A stretch of DNA of 45,761 bases, from positions 1-45,761 of the forward strand of contig CALLDR010000036.1 in NCBI GenBank assembly GCA_937997955.1. Direction: 5' to 3'. The notes beneath the pieces are model-generated. The model made no database searches. It saw only the letters and a list, made by a program, of their open reading frames with translations, and had not been told where the DNA came from. A program made the translations under genes and the position numbers. Numbering within the stretch: position 1 is the stretch's first letter; each line of letters begins with the position of its first letter. This stretch comes from an uncultured Emergencia sp. Its GTDB lineage: Bacteria; Bacillota; Clostridia; Peptostreptococcales; Anaerovoracaceae. Positions 7,672 to 14,823 of this stretch are shown one piece after another.

Positions 7672-8842
7672 GGAAGCCGGCCTGCCGGTCTGCGAGCACG
7701 ACGAATTCTGCGGCGGCTGTATTTATCAGGGCGTGCCGTACAGCGAACAGCTGGCGATCAAAGAAGGGGAGGTCAAAGGGCTTTTCGCGGAGAAGAGGAT
7801 CTGCCCGAAAACCTTTGATCCCATCGAAGGATGCCCGGACCAGTACAGATACAGAAACAAGATGGAATATACCTTTGGCGACATGGTCAAGGGCGGGCCT
7901 ATGTGTCTTGGCATGCACAAGAAGCGGAACTTCATGTCCATCATCACCGTGGATCAGTGCCAGCTAGTGGACGAGGATTTTAACCGGATCCTCCGGTTTA
8001 CGCTGGACTTCGCAGTGGAGCGGGGCTACAAACACTATCACAAGAAGAGCCATCGCGGTTTGCTGCGCCATTTGATCGTCCGCAAAGGCATGCGGACCGG
8101 TGAGCTTCTGATCAACATCGTCACGTCCCGGGAAGAGGGCTTTGATGAGGAAGCTTACACGGCCGGACTGCGGGCCCTGTCTCTTGACAACGAGATCGCA
8201 GGCGTGCTGCGGACGTTTAACGACAACCTGGCGGACAAAGTGACCTGCGAGGAGTTAAAAATCCTGTATGGACGGGATTACTATATGGAGGAAATTCTGG
8301 GCCTGAAATTCAGGGTCAGCGCTTTTTCTTTCTTCCAGACCAACGTGGAGGCGGTGGAGCGGCTGTACAGCGAGGCCCTGGCTCTCATCGACGACTTCGC
8401 GGGCAAGACGGCCTTTGACCTGTACTGCGGCACGGGTACCATCAGCCAGGTGCTGGCGCTCAAGGCAAAGAAGGTGGTAGGCGTGGAGATCGTGGAAGAG
8501 GCCGTAGAGGCTGCCCGCGAGAACGCGAAGCTCAACGGCCTGGACAACTGCCGGTTCATCGCGGGCGACGTGTTCAAAGTCCTGCAGACCGTGGAGGAAA
8601 AGCCGGAGGTCATCGTGGTGGATCCGCCGCGGGTCGGCATGAGTCTGGACGCGGTAGAGAAGATCGCGGGGTACGGCGTGCCTCAGATCGTCTATATTTC
8701 CTGCAATCCGAAGACCCTGGCCATCAACCTGCAGCAGTTTGAATATCTGGGCTACAGGGTGGAGTACGCCAAGGCCTTTGATAATTTCCCGTGGACGAAG
8801 CATGTTGAGTGCATCTGCTTGCTGTCAAGGGTCAAGGATTGA
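7658..8842 (+). CDS. rlmD: 23S rRNA (uracil-5-)-methyltransferase, RlmD/RumA family
   Basis: SAM-dependent enzyme that makes 5-methyluridine in 23S rRNA. An iron-sulfur motif C12-x5-C18-x2-C21 opens the protein (VCEHDEFCGGCIYQ). The Rossmann methylase domain has DLYCGTGTISQ, DPPR, and the catalytic cysteine in YISCNPKTLA. At 394 residues it begins directly at the Fe-S motif and lacks the N-terminal TRAM domain of E. coli RlmD. The start lies inside tgt. The last residues (SRVKD) are probably not the original ones: a second copy of the gene's tail, ending SKHDAI, lies about 2 kb downstream past an insertion. The enzyme should still work because only the extreme C-terminus changes. Confidence 0.93.
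   Translation: MEDFKEAGLPVCEHDEFCGGCIYQGVPYSEQLAIKEGEVKGLFAEKRICPKTFDPIEGCPDQYRYRNKMEYTFGDMVKGGPMCLGMHKKRNFMSIITVDQCQLVDEDFNRILRFTLDFAVERGYKHYHKKSHRGLLRHLIVRKGMRTGELLINIVTSREEGFDEEAYTAGLRALSLDNEIAGVLRTFNDNLADKVTCEELKILYGRDYYMEEILGLKFRVSAFSFFQTNVEAVERLYSEALALIDDFAGKTAFDLYCGTGTISQVLALKAKKVVGVEIVEEAVEAARENAKLNGLDNCRFIAGDVFKVLQTVEEKPEVIVVDPPRVGMSLDAVEKIAGYGVPQIVYISCNPKTLAINLQQFEYLGYRVEYAKAFDNFPWTKHVECICLLSRVKD
8807..8826 (+). repeat. Left junction repeat (candidate attL) in the rlmD 3' end
   Basis: GAGTGCATCTGCTTG followed by CTGTC inside the last codons of rlmD. It matches 19 of 20 positions at 10776-10795. The repeat brackets the ATP-binding fragment and the Fic gene, as expected for an element inserted at a gene 3' end. 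Confidence 0.65.
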
Positions 8843-9455
8843 AACAAGGGTGGATACCTATCCTTTTGCCCGTGATGCAGTGCGTGAGGCGGTCTATAAT
8901 GCGCTGATCCATTGCAATTGGGCTGACAATAATCCGATTCAAATTCGCATTGAGGATGATGCCATGTACATTAGCAACAGCAGCCCGCTTCCTTTCGGGT
9001 GGACGGCACAGACTCTGCTGAAAACGCATTCATCAAAGCCCTTCAATCCAGATATTGCGAGAGTCTTTTATCGTACCGGCTATATTGAAAGCTGGGGACG
9101 TGGAATTCAAAAAATCTGTGATGCTTGTAAGAAACTTGGAGCTGATGAGCCGGTATATATTGTTCATGGTGAAGACATCATGGTGAGATTTCACGCTCTT
9201 CAAAGTGCCAAAGTCTCAGATTCTAAAGCACCAAAGCACCAAAGCACCGCGGATTTTGGTGCTTTGGATGACGCTTTGGCGCATAAGATCATTGAGATTT
9301 TAAGGGAAGAGTCAGATATTGCTCAGGATGCTATAGGAGAGCGGCTTGGAACAACGAGACGTGTGATTCAGAAAAAAATCAAGTTATTGAAGGAAGCCGG
9401 ACTCATAGAGCGTATTGGCGGAAAGCGTTATGGGCATTGGGTAATCTGCGAATAA
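8841..9455 (+). pseudogene. N-terminally truncated ATP-binding transcriptional regulator (HATPase_c_4 type)
   Basis: Clear similarity starts right after the rlmD stop: REAVYNALIH, a GHKL-type ATP-binding stretch, then FYRTGYIESWGRGIQKI, typical of the C-terminal half of AlbA_2/HATPase_c_4 proteins (often called RecG-like regulators). A winged helix follows (about the last 60 residues, LGTTRRVIQKKIKLLKEAGLI). The N-terminal AlbA_2/Schlafen-like domain is missing, and the frame runs backward only into rlmD antisense-of-frame sequence without a proper start. I infer a 5'-truncated remnant cut at the insertion junction. The linker contains three tandem AAAGCACC units (9225-9248) facing a perfect inverted copy (9258-9267). 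Confidence 0.75.
9225..9267. repeat. Tandem octamers with inverted copy in the regulator fragment
   Basis: AAAGCACC is repeated three times head to tail (9225-9248). The last copy, within CCAAAGCACC (9239-9248), is followed after 9 bp by its perfect inverted copy GGTGCTTTGG (9258-9267). This would form a 10-bp hairpin inside the linker-coding region. Confidence 0.7.
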
Positions 9456-9518
9456 AACCCATGAAATTTGATGAGGGAAAAGGCTCTGACTGTAGGAAAA
9501 GCTGTGAGGTGATATGGA

Positions 9519-10616
9519 GTGAACAAAGATCCATTTAAGGAATATATCAAAGAATCCGAGCCCGCAAAACGGGACAAGGGTTATGCGTGGCATACGGCCA
9601 TTGGCCTGCAAGCGGTCGATGGACTTAAGACATCAGAATATCTGGTGCATACTGCCGTCCGGAATATCGAAGGCGAGATTTCCTTTGAAGAGGCAAACGC
9701 GCTCTTGCAGATTTATTATGAGGAAAATCCTACCCGTGATGCGTCAGACCGTACCGAGGAAGCCGACAAGGTTTCCGCTCGGATCGCTGCGCTTCTTTCC
9801 GAGCGTGCCTTCAGCTTTACTCCAAACGAGTATCTTTCCATTCACAGGAAGCTGTTTAGCGGCATCTATTCCCATGCCGGGCGCATTCGTGATTACAACA
9901 TCACGAAGAAGGAATGGGTGCTGAATGGAGCGACTGTGCTTTACGGCAGCGCTACGGAGCTTCGTGCAACGCTTGAATATGATTTCTTCGAAGAGAAGAA
10001 GTTTTCCTATAAGAATCTCGCGATGGATGAGATCATCCATCACCTTGCGTTGTTTGTATCCAGACTGTGGCAGATCCACGCATTTGGTGAAGGCAACACC
10101 AGAACCACGGCAGTATTTTTCATCAAGTATCTGCGCACGCTGGGCTTTGACGTAACGAACGACATTTTTGCTGAGAACGCGTGGTATTTTCGGAACGCAC
10201 TGGTCAGGGCAAATTACAATGACTTAAAGAATGGTATTCATGAGACGACGGAGTTCCTTGAGGTGTTCCTTCGCAATCTCCTGTTGAATGAAAACCATCC
10301 GCTGCAAAACCGGACATTGCACATCAGCGGCACGTTCAAAGGGACAGAAGAACCGGACATTGAAACTGCAAAACCGGACATTGATGTTCTAAAAGCGGAC
10401 ATTGAAAATAGTTTCCAGACAAAAACGGCAAGTCATATTTTGAAGCTGCATAAAGCATTTCCGGAACAGACAATCTTCGGACGGTCGGATGTGATGAAAG
10501 TAATTGACATTAAAGCATCCAGAGCCTCTGACCTTCTGAAGGAAATGGTGGAGCATGGGATCATTGAACCGGTGTCCGGACATGGAAAGGGCAAATATCG
10601 CTTCCGGCAGCATTAG
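9519..10616 (+). CDS. Fic family protein (probable AMPylating toxin-like enzyme)
   Basis: Fic enzymes transfer AMP or related groups to target-protein hydroxyls; many bacterial ones are toxins or stress regulators. The 365-residue protein has an N-terminal helical region with a NIEGEIS segment that may correspond to a self-inhibitory helix. The Fic core is QIHAFGEGNTRTTAVFF (about 187-203), a variant of HxFx(D/E)GNGRxxR in which GNGR is GNTR and the last Arg is absent. The C-terminus has a winged helix (about 300-365). A repeated PDIE/ADIE linker precedes it. The GTG start has a GAGGTGAT signal upstream. It lies inside the rlmD insertion, downstream of the truncated regulator, and base use is more AT-rich than in the flanking core genes. 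Catalytic competence is uncertain. Confidence 0.88.
   Translation: MNKDPFKEYIKESEPAKRDKGYAWHTAIGLQAVDGLKTSEYLVHTAVRNIEGEISFEEANALLQIYYEENPTRDASDRTEEADKVSARIAALLSERAFSFTPNEYLSIHRKLFSGIYSHAGRIRDYNITKKEWVLNGATVLYGSATELRATLEYDFFEEKKFSYKNLAMDEIIHHLALFVSRLWQIHAFGEGNTRTTAVFFIKYLRTLGFDVTNDIFAENAWYFRNALVRANYNDLKNGIHETTEFLEVFLRNLLLNENHPLQNRTLHISGTFKGTEEPDIETAKPDIDVLKADIENSFQTKTASHILKLHKAFPEQTIFGRSDVMKVIDIKASRASDLLKEMVEHGIIEPVSGHGKGKYRFRQH
10302..10407 (+). repeat. CCGGACATTG repeats inside the Fic gene linker
   Basis: An 18-bp sequence starting CTGCAAAACC occurs exactly at 10302-10319 and 10366-10383, but in different reading frames (LQNRTL versus TAKPDID). Further copies of the core (C/G)CGGACATTG lie between and after, four in all. 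The duplication therefore arose at DNA level and has been tolerated in the linker before the winged helix. Confidence 0.75.
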
Positions 10617-10775
10617 CGTTGAGGCGCTGGGATTTCGGATATATTCCCTCAGAGTGGAGTGTCGAGGCGGTTGAGAAAATGGCAATTTTGAGGCGAAAAA
10701 AGCCGTTGATAAATTCCCACGAACGGACTGATTTGCCGCAATCTTGGCATCGACCTGGGGCAATTGAGCCATACG

Positions 10776-10814
10776 GAGTGCATCTGCTTGTTGTCGAAAC
10801 ATGATGCTATATGA
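10776..10814 (+). pseudogene. Detached copy of the rlmD 3' end (candidate attR)
   Basis: Positions 10776-10795 repeat the rlmD tail at 8807-8826 (19/20). Continuing in frame it encodes ECICLLSKHDAI and a stop, which reads as a natural end for this methyltransferase family. The current gene ends ECICLLSRVKD. The wobble differences (CTG/TTG, TCA/TCG) suggest the inserted DNA brought its own version of the tail, restoring rlmD while displacing the original. Confidence 0.6.
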
Positions 10815-10849
10815 TATATCGAAAATACTTAAGAATGTATTGATTCAGC

Positions 10850-10879
10850 TTGATTGATATAAAATTTAAGTAGTATAAT
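10850..10879 (+). promoter_or_regulatory. Promoter-like sequence downstream of the rlmD scar
   Basis: TTGATT (10850-10855), 18-bp spacer, TATAAT (10874-10879). Only very short frames follow (starting ATG at 10880), ahead of a decayed DUF1016 gene, so it may be the relic promoter of that gene. Apart from this, I see nothing coding in 10815-11114. Confidence 0.4.
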
Positions 10880-11114
10880 ATGAAGAAAAAGCAGAATGGC
10901 GTTCAAAGATGATTGATCATATAAGTAAAAGCTTTAGTCAAAATGGATAATCCTGCAGTTTTGCTTACATTGGGATATATAAATTTGATTCAAGTAATGG
11001 GTGAAGCACTTCCAGATGACCTTTAGGAGTCTCGAAACAAAATGGCGAAAACCGCGCAGAGTATGGAAAGCGACTTCTGCAAAGGCTCTCAGACCATTTG
11101 ACCACAACCTTTGG

Positions 11115-11291
11115 CAAAGGATTTTCAGTCGCAAATTAAAATGCATCAGGCAGTTTTACAAGGTTTATTCCAAAGAACAGATTGGCGAAACAGTGTTTAG
11201 CCAATTCAGCAATCTGCCTGCCGTCAGCACAGGAAGAAAATTTTATCTGAGCTGGTCAGCCTTATCTTACGCTAACTTATATGGTGGATAA
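11115..11291 (+). pseudogene. Decayed DUF1016/YhcG-type nuclease N-terminal fragment
   Basis: The frame reads FSRKLKCIRQFYKVYSKEQ, then PAVSTGRKFYLSWS, which matches the pattern of the DUF1016 N-terminal domain (FSRxNLxxMRQFYxxY ... LSWSHY). The match breaks just after SWS and the frame stops. Upstream sequence has stops in every frame, so the start is lost too. Full-length relatives are about 350 residues with a C-terminal PDDEXK nuclease domain and are common in defence and mobile islands. The fragment is too short to work. It adds to the evidence that this spot collects accessory genes. Confidence 0.6.
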
Positions 11292-11358
11292 GAGTGTCAA
11301 CTATCAGTACACCACAGGGGTGAAGCAGATTTTGCCGCTGTCTATCGCATCCAGGTTA

Positions 11359-11387
11359 TTGAAAAAGAAAGAAAAGTCTGTTATAAT
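11359..11387 (+). promoter_or_regulatory. Sigma-A promoter of the ABC uptake operon
   Basis: TTGAAA (11359-11364), 17-bp spacer, TATAAT (11382-11387). The predicted start near 11394 leaves about 280 nt of untranslated leader before the permease ATG at 11676, unusually long for this window. Confidence 0.75.
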
Positions 11388-11675
11388 AGGCAACAGATGT
11401 GTCTGACCGTTCTGAATGGAAAGGAATGATTCCTCACCACAAGCCGGTTGCATAACGTGGCTGTTTAGAAAGCCGTGCAGCTTTGTTTTGATGTTTTTGT
11501 TCGTGGTTTTACAGATGTGAGGAGGAGTTCCGACGCGGGGCTCTTCTTTTGTTGTATTGAAACGCTCCGGGCCTTTCGGGCGGCAAAGCGACGGGTGTAC
11601 GCGCAACGAAAGAGAGGTATGAACGGCATCTAGAAAAGAGCTCTTGAGGGCTTTTCTGGACAGTGCCGCTGAAGT
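11388..11675 (+). promoter_or_regulatory. Long structured leader, candidate attenuator or riboswitch
   Basis: The leader contains a small hairpin AGGAA-TGA-TTCCT near 11422-11434, a 7-bp stem CGTGGCT/AGCCGTG (11456-11462 with 11471-11477, two G-U pairs), and TCCTCAC (11431-11437), perfectly complementary to GTGAGGA (11517-11523). That long-range pairing would abut and partly compete with the terminator at 11522-11550. After the terminator come a GC-rich stretch and a hairpin with arms AGAAAAG/CTTTTCT just before the permease start. I could not match it to guanidine, TPP, cobalamin, SAM, preQ1, fluoride or T-box consensus motifs. Confidence 0.5.
11522..11550 (+). terminator. Intrinsic terminator within the ABC operon leader
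   Basis: GAGGAGTTCCG (11522-11532), 3-nt loop ACG, CGGGGCTCTTC (11536-11546). This is an 11-bp stem with three G-U pairs, followed by TTTTGTTGT. It lies about 125 bp upstream of the permease gene and downstream of its promoter, so it can only act as a leader attenuator. Confidence 0.7.
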
Positions 11676-12455
11676 ATGACGATGATAAGACGAATTCACA
11701 GTTTTTTGAAGCCCTGGTATATCATTATTTTGCTGCTGATTTTATGGGCTCTGGTGTCATGGATGGGGATATGGAATACATACCTGCTGCCTACGCCATG
11801 GAAAGTGTGCGCCACTTTTGTGTCTATGCTTGAGAAGGGCGAGATCGCCAAGGCGATCGTGGTCAGCTTCCGGCGTGTACTGCTGGGGTTTGCCATTTCT
11901 TTCACCCTGGCGTTTTTCTGCGGCATGGCATCGGCTTATTTGCCTGGACAGGCCGCTTATATGAAGCATATCGGGAATTTTTTCCGCAACGTGCCGCCCC
12001 TTGCCCTGATCTCTTTGCTGATCCTTTGGTTCGGGCTGGGAGAAGCCTCAAAGCTGATCATTATTGTGCTGGCTTCTTTTTTCCCCATGACCATGAATAT
12101 CAGCAAAGGGTTTGCCGAGTGTGACAAACGGCTGATCGAGGTGGGGCAGTCCCTGGGATTTTCCAGACTGAAGATCTTCTTCCGGATCAGCCTTCCTTAT
12201 GCCAGAGAAGATATTCTGGTCGGCATGCGCATCGGCCTCGGATACAGCTGGCGGGCGTTAATCGGAGCGGAGATGTTCGCGGCGGCCACGGGCCTTGGAT
12301 ATATGATTGTCTTCGCGCAGCAGATGTCCCGGTCAGATAAAGTATTTATCGGTATCTTCCTGATCGGCATCATCGGCTGCGTCTGCGACAAGCTGTTCTC
12401 CATCTTGATCCGCAGGCTGAGCGTGGGAGGCAAGACAGAAGGGAGCCGGAGCTGA
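11676..12455 (+). CDS. NitT/TauT-type ABC transporter permease
   Basis: Inner-membrane subunit of an ABC importer of the nitrate/sulfonate/taurine/thiamine-precursor class. The 259-residue protein has an N-terminal membrane segment (about 14-34), further hydrophobic segments, and the EAA-like cytoplasmic loop around ECDKRLIEVGQSLGFSRLKIFFRISLP, which docks on the ATPase. The substrate cannot be read from sequence. No good Shine-Dalgarno stands before the ATG at 11676, which fits leader-controlled expression. Its stop overlaps the next start (TGATG). Confidence 0.9.
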   Translation: MTMIRRIHSFLKPWYIIILLLILWALVSWMGIWNTYLLPTPWKVCATFVSMLEKGEIAKAIVVSFRRVLLGFAISFTLAFFCGMASAYLPGQAAYMKHIGNFFRNVPPLALISLLILWFGLGEASKLIIIVLASFFPMTMNISKGFAECDKRLIEVGQSLGFSRLKIFFRISLPYAREDILVGMRIGLGYSWRALIGAEMFAAATGLGYMIVFAQQMSRSDKVFIGIFLIGIIGCVCDKLFSILIRRLSVGGKTEGSRS

Positions 12456-13186
12456 TGCAGCAGGATATTGAATTAAAGAACATACAGAAAACCTTTCTGG
12501 TAGAAGGAAAGCCGTTGGAGGTTCTGAAGGATTTCAGCCTGACGATCCGCCATAATGCCATAACGGTGGTCCTGGGTAAAAGCGGCTGTGGGAAAACGAC
12601 CCTTCTGAGGCTTATCGGCGGACTTGACAGAGATTTTGAGGGGGTACTGACTTATCCGAAAGAGGCCAAAACAGGCATCGTCTTTCAGGAACCCCGTCTT
12701 ATGCCATGGCTGACCGTATGGAAAAACATTACCTTTGGATTAAAGGGCAGCGAGATAAGGGAGGATCATATACGCGGATTGATTTCTCTGACGGGGCTTG
12801 AAGGGTTTGAAAATGCCATGCCGTCTCAGCTTTCCGGGGGTATGGAGCAGCGGGTGGCGATTGCCAGGGCGCTGGCTGTAAATCCGGGCTTTTTGCTTAT
12901 GGATGAGCCTTTCGCGGCGCTGGATTATTTCACCCGAGCCTCCATGCAGAAGGTGCTTTTGGATATCCACCGGCAGAACTCCTGCGGGGTCCTGTTTATC
13001 ACCCACAGTATCGACGAGGCCTTGATTTTGGGCGATTATATCGTAATTATAAAAGAAAAACAAGTTAAGAAAGTCTATCATCTGAAAGAAAAATCTGTTC
13101 CGGCAGATCTTTCCTGCCGCGACATGATTGATCTGAAAGAGGATATTCTTTTAAATATTAATGAAACAAAGGAGATATCAAAATGA
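12455..13186 (+). CDS. NitT/TauT-type ABC transporter ATP-binding protein
   Basis: Cytoplasmic ATPase energising the importer. The 243-residue product has Walker A GKSGCGKTT near 42-50, a Q-loop in VFQEPRLMPW, the signature LSGGMEQRVAIARAL, and Walker B LLMDEPFAALD; the switch histidine is in FITHSIDEA. It is SsuB/TauB-like. It overlaps the permease by 1 bp and the binding-protein gene by 4 bp (ATGA), so the three subunits are tightly coupled. Confidence 0.93.
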   Translation: MQQDIELKNIQKTFLVEGKPLEVLKDFSLTIRHNAITVVLGKSGCGKTTLLRLIGGLDRDFEGVLTYPKEAKTGIVFQEPRLMPWLTVWKNITFGLKGSEIREDHIRGLISLTGLEGFENAMPSQLSGGMEQRVAIARALAVNPGFLLMDEPFAALDYFTRASMQKVLLDIHRQNSCGVLFITHSIDEALILGDYIVIIKEKQVKKVYHLKEKSVPADLSCRDMIDLKEDILLNINETKEISK

Positions 13187-14160
13187 AAGTGAAAAAGTTA
13201 CTTGCTTTGTCCATGGCAGCTGTCATGATGCTGTCGTCCTTTTCCCTGACAGGCTGTTCCTCCTCAAAGGACGGCGCAGAGACCGCAGCAGAAGCGCCGG
13301 AGACCATTACCGTCACTTACGTTTCCTCACCGCTGAATGTACCGACGATCGTGGAGCAGAACCACAGCATCTTCGCGGAAAATTTAAAAGAACTGGGTGT
13401 AGAGAACGTGAATTATTCTGACCTGACTTCCGGCGCGGACCAGACGCAGGCTTTGGCTTCCGGCGACATTCAATTTTTGTACGCTGTGGGCGCCACTTCT
13501 GTGATTTTGTCTGCAGCCAATGACGCGGATATTAAGATCATTTCCATGTACAGCCGTTCGCCTAAGGCGTTCTGCCTGTTCTCCAATGATGACTCGATCC
13601 AGTCTCCGGCGGATCTGAAAGGAAAGACCATCGCTGGCCCGCAGGGAACCATTCTTCATGAACTGCTCGTGGCTTATCTGGCTTCCGGCGGCATGACCAT
13701 CGACGATGTAAACTTTGTCAATACCACGATCCCTGACGCCATGGCGGCCATGAACGGCGGCAGCGCGGACTGCGCACTTTTGGCAGGCGCGGCAGCCTAC
13801 AACGCGCAGAGCAGCGGGGCTCATCTGGTGACCAACGGAGAGAATTTGGTAGAGGCTACTATTGTCTGCGCTACGACCAATGCATTTTATGAAGCGCATA
13901 AAGACGTGGTAGAGAAATTCCTTGAAGCGCAGCAGGAAGTGCTGACCTATATGGAAGAGAATAAAGAAGAGGCCATAAAGGAAACAGCGGAGTGCCTGGA
14001 TCTGGATGTGGCGGCCGTAGAAGAGATGTTCGAGTACTATGATTTCGATATGACCATTCGGGATTCTGATATTGAAGCGATGAAATCCACCATGCAGTTT
14101 ATGCTGGATACGGAGATGATTGAAAAAGAAGTAGATATTGAGAATCTGGTGATCCGTTGA
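13183..14160 (+). CDS. ABC transporter substrate-binding lipoprotein, NitT/TauT type
   Basis: Surface-anchored solute-binding protein delivering substrate to the two preceding gene products. The 325-residue product has a lipoprotein signal peptide with lipobox LTGC near residue 25, followed by a Ser-rich linker. The mature part resembles SsuA/TauA/NMT1-like proteins: LKGKTIAGPQGT and the alternating lobes ending in the FDMTIRDSDIEAM region. The ligand is unknown; sulfonates, taurine, pyrimidine thiamine precursors or guanidine-like compounds are all transported by relatives. It is the last gene of the operon; no terminator is obvious after it. Confidence 0.9.
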   Translation: MKVKKLLALSMAAVMMLSSFSLTGCSSSKDGAETAAEAPETITVTYVSSPLNVPTIVEQNHSIFAENLKELGVENVNYSDLTSGADQTQALASGDIQFLYAVGATSVILSAANDADIKIISMYSRSPKAFCLFSNDDSIQSPADLKGKTIAGPQGTILHELLVAYLASGGMTIDDVNFVNTTIPDAMAAMNGGSADCALLAGAAAYNAQSSGAHLVTNGENLVEATIVCATTNAFYEAHKDVVEKFLEAQQEVLTYMEENKEEAIKETAECLDLDVAAVEEMFEYYDFDMTIRDSDIEAMKSTMQFMLDTEMIEKEVDIENLVIR

Positions 14161-14276
14161 TGCGAATCACTTTTCATCTGCTCGCGTTATCATGATCGTG
14201 GAAGCGGGGTTCAGACTTGGGTCGATGACAATTTGATGAGGATTAGATGATGAAAAAAGATTTTGGAGATACGTTG

Positions 14277-14741
14277 ATGATTCGAGGATTAGAGATCAGT
14301 TAATTTAAGCTGTTGAAGGATTTTTTGTACGAGGCCATTTTTATACCGGAAGGGGTAAAACCTCCTGCAAAAGAGATTGTAGAACGGCCGGAGCTGAGGA
14401 TATATTATGAAGATTTTGATTCAGGCAGCGCGGACCACTGTCTTGCGGCAGAGGTTGACGGCCGTGTGGTCGGAGCCGTTTGGACGCGCATCATCAATGA
14501 CTATGGCCACGTAGATGACGAGACCCCTTCCTTTGCCATATCTTTATATGAGGATTATCGCGGACGGGGCATCGGCACGCAGCTGATGGTGGAAATGCTG
14601 GAGATTCTGAAGAAGCGGGGCTACAGGAAGGCGTCTCTGGCGGTACAGAAAGCAAATTACGCGGTCAGGATGTACAGGAAGGTCGGCTTTAAAACCGTAG
14701 ATGAAAATTCCGAGGAATACATCATGGTGTGCGAATTATAG
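14277..14741 (+). pseudogene. GNAT acetyltransferase gene with an early in-frame stop
   Basis: GNAT enzymes acetylate small molecules or protein amines using acetyl-CoA. The main frame (from about 14304) encodes KLLKDFLYEAIFIPEG, LAAEVDGRVVGAVWTRI, the acetyl-CoA loop YRGRGIGTQLM and a family C-terminus YAVRMYRKVGF. The natural start appears to be ATG 14277, with GGAG 8 bases upstream, reading MIRGLEIS; the next codon (14301-14303) is TAA, after which the same frame continues as the family sequence. A single substitution (for example GAA to TAA) explains it. Translation from TTG 14313 could give a 142-residue product but has no Shine-Dalgarno. A sequencing error is also possible. Confidence 0.75.
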
Positions 14742-14784
14742 GGAAAGAAAGCTTTGAGATGAATTTGAGAGGAGAAGTGCAGGT

Positions 14785-14817
14785 ATGACAATCGTTGAAC
14801 TTAGGAGGTTTCCATAG
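14785..14817 (+). other. Possible 10-codon upstream ORF before the YgjV-like gene
   Basis: ATG at 14785 is preceded by AGGAG and encodes MTIVELRRFP then TAG. Its codons 7-8 are AGG AGG, the only strong Shine-Dalgarno near the downstream gene, which itself is 15 bases from that gene's ATG. Translation of the short frame would cover that site. Coding value is unproven. Confidence 0.35.
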
Positions 14818-14823
14818 ACAATC

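Noticed and set aside
10619..10804. 61-codon frame between Fic gene and scar
   Set aside because: No ribosome binding site or similarity; it runs through the repeated rlmD tail in the wrong frame.
11394..11520. Known riboswitch class in the ABC leader
   Set aside because: I looked for the conserved cores of guanidine-I, TPP, SAM, cobalamin, FMN, preQ1, T-box and fluoride elements and saw none. The region is left as an unnamed candidate.
11304..11699. Minus-strand frame over the ABC operon leader
   Set aside because: No similarity or start signal. The region is better explained as a promoter, leader and terminator on the plus strand.
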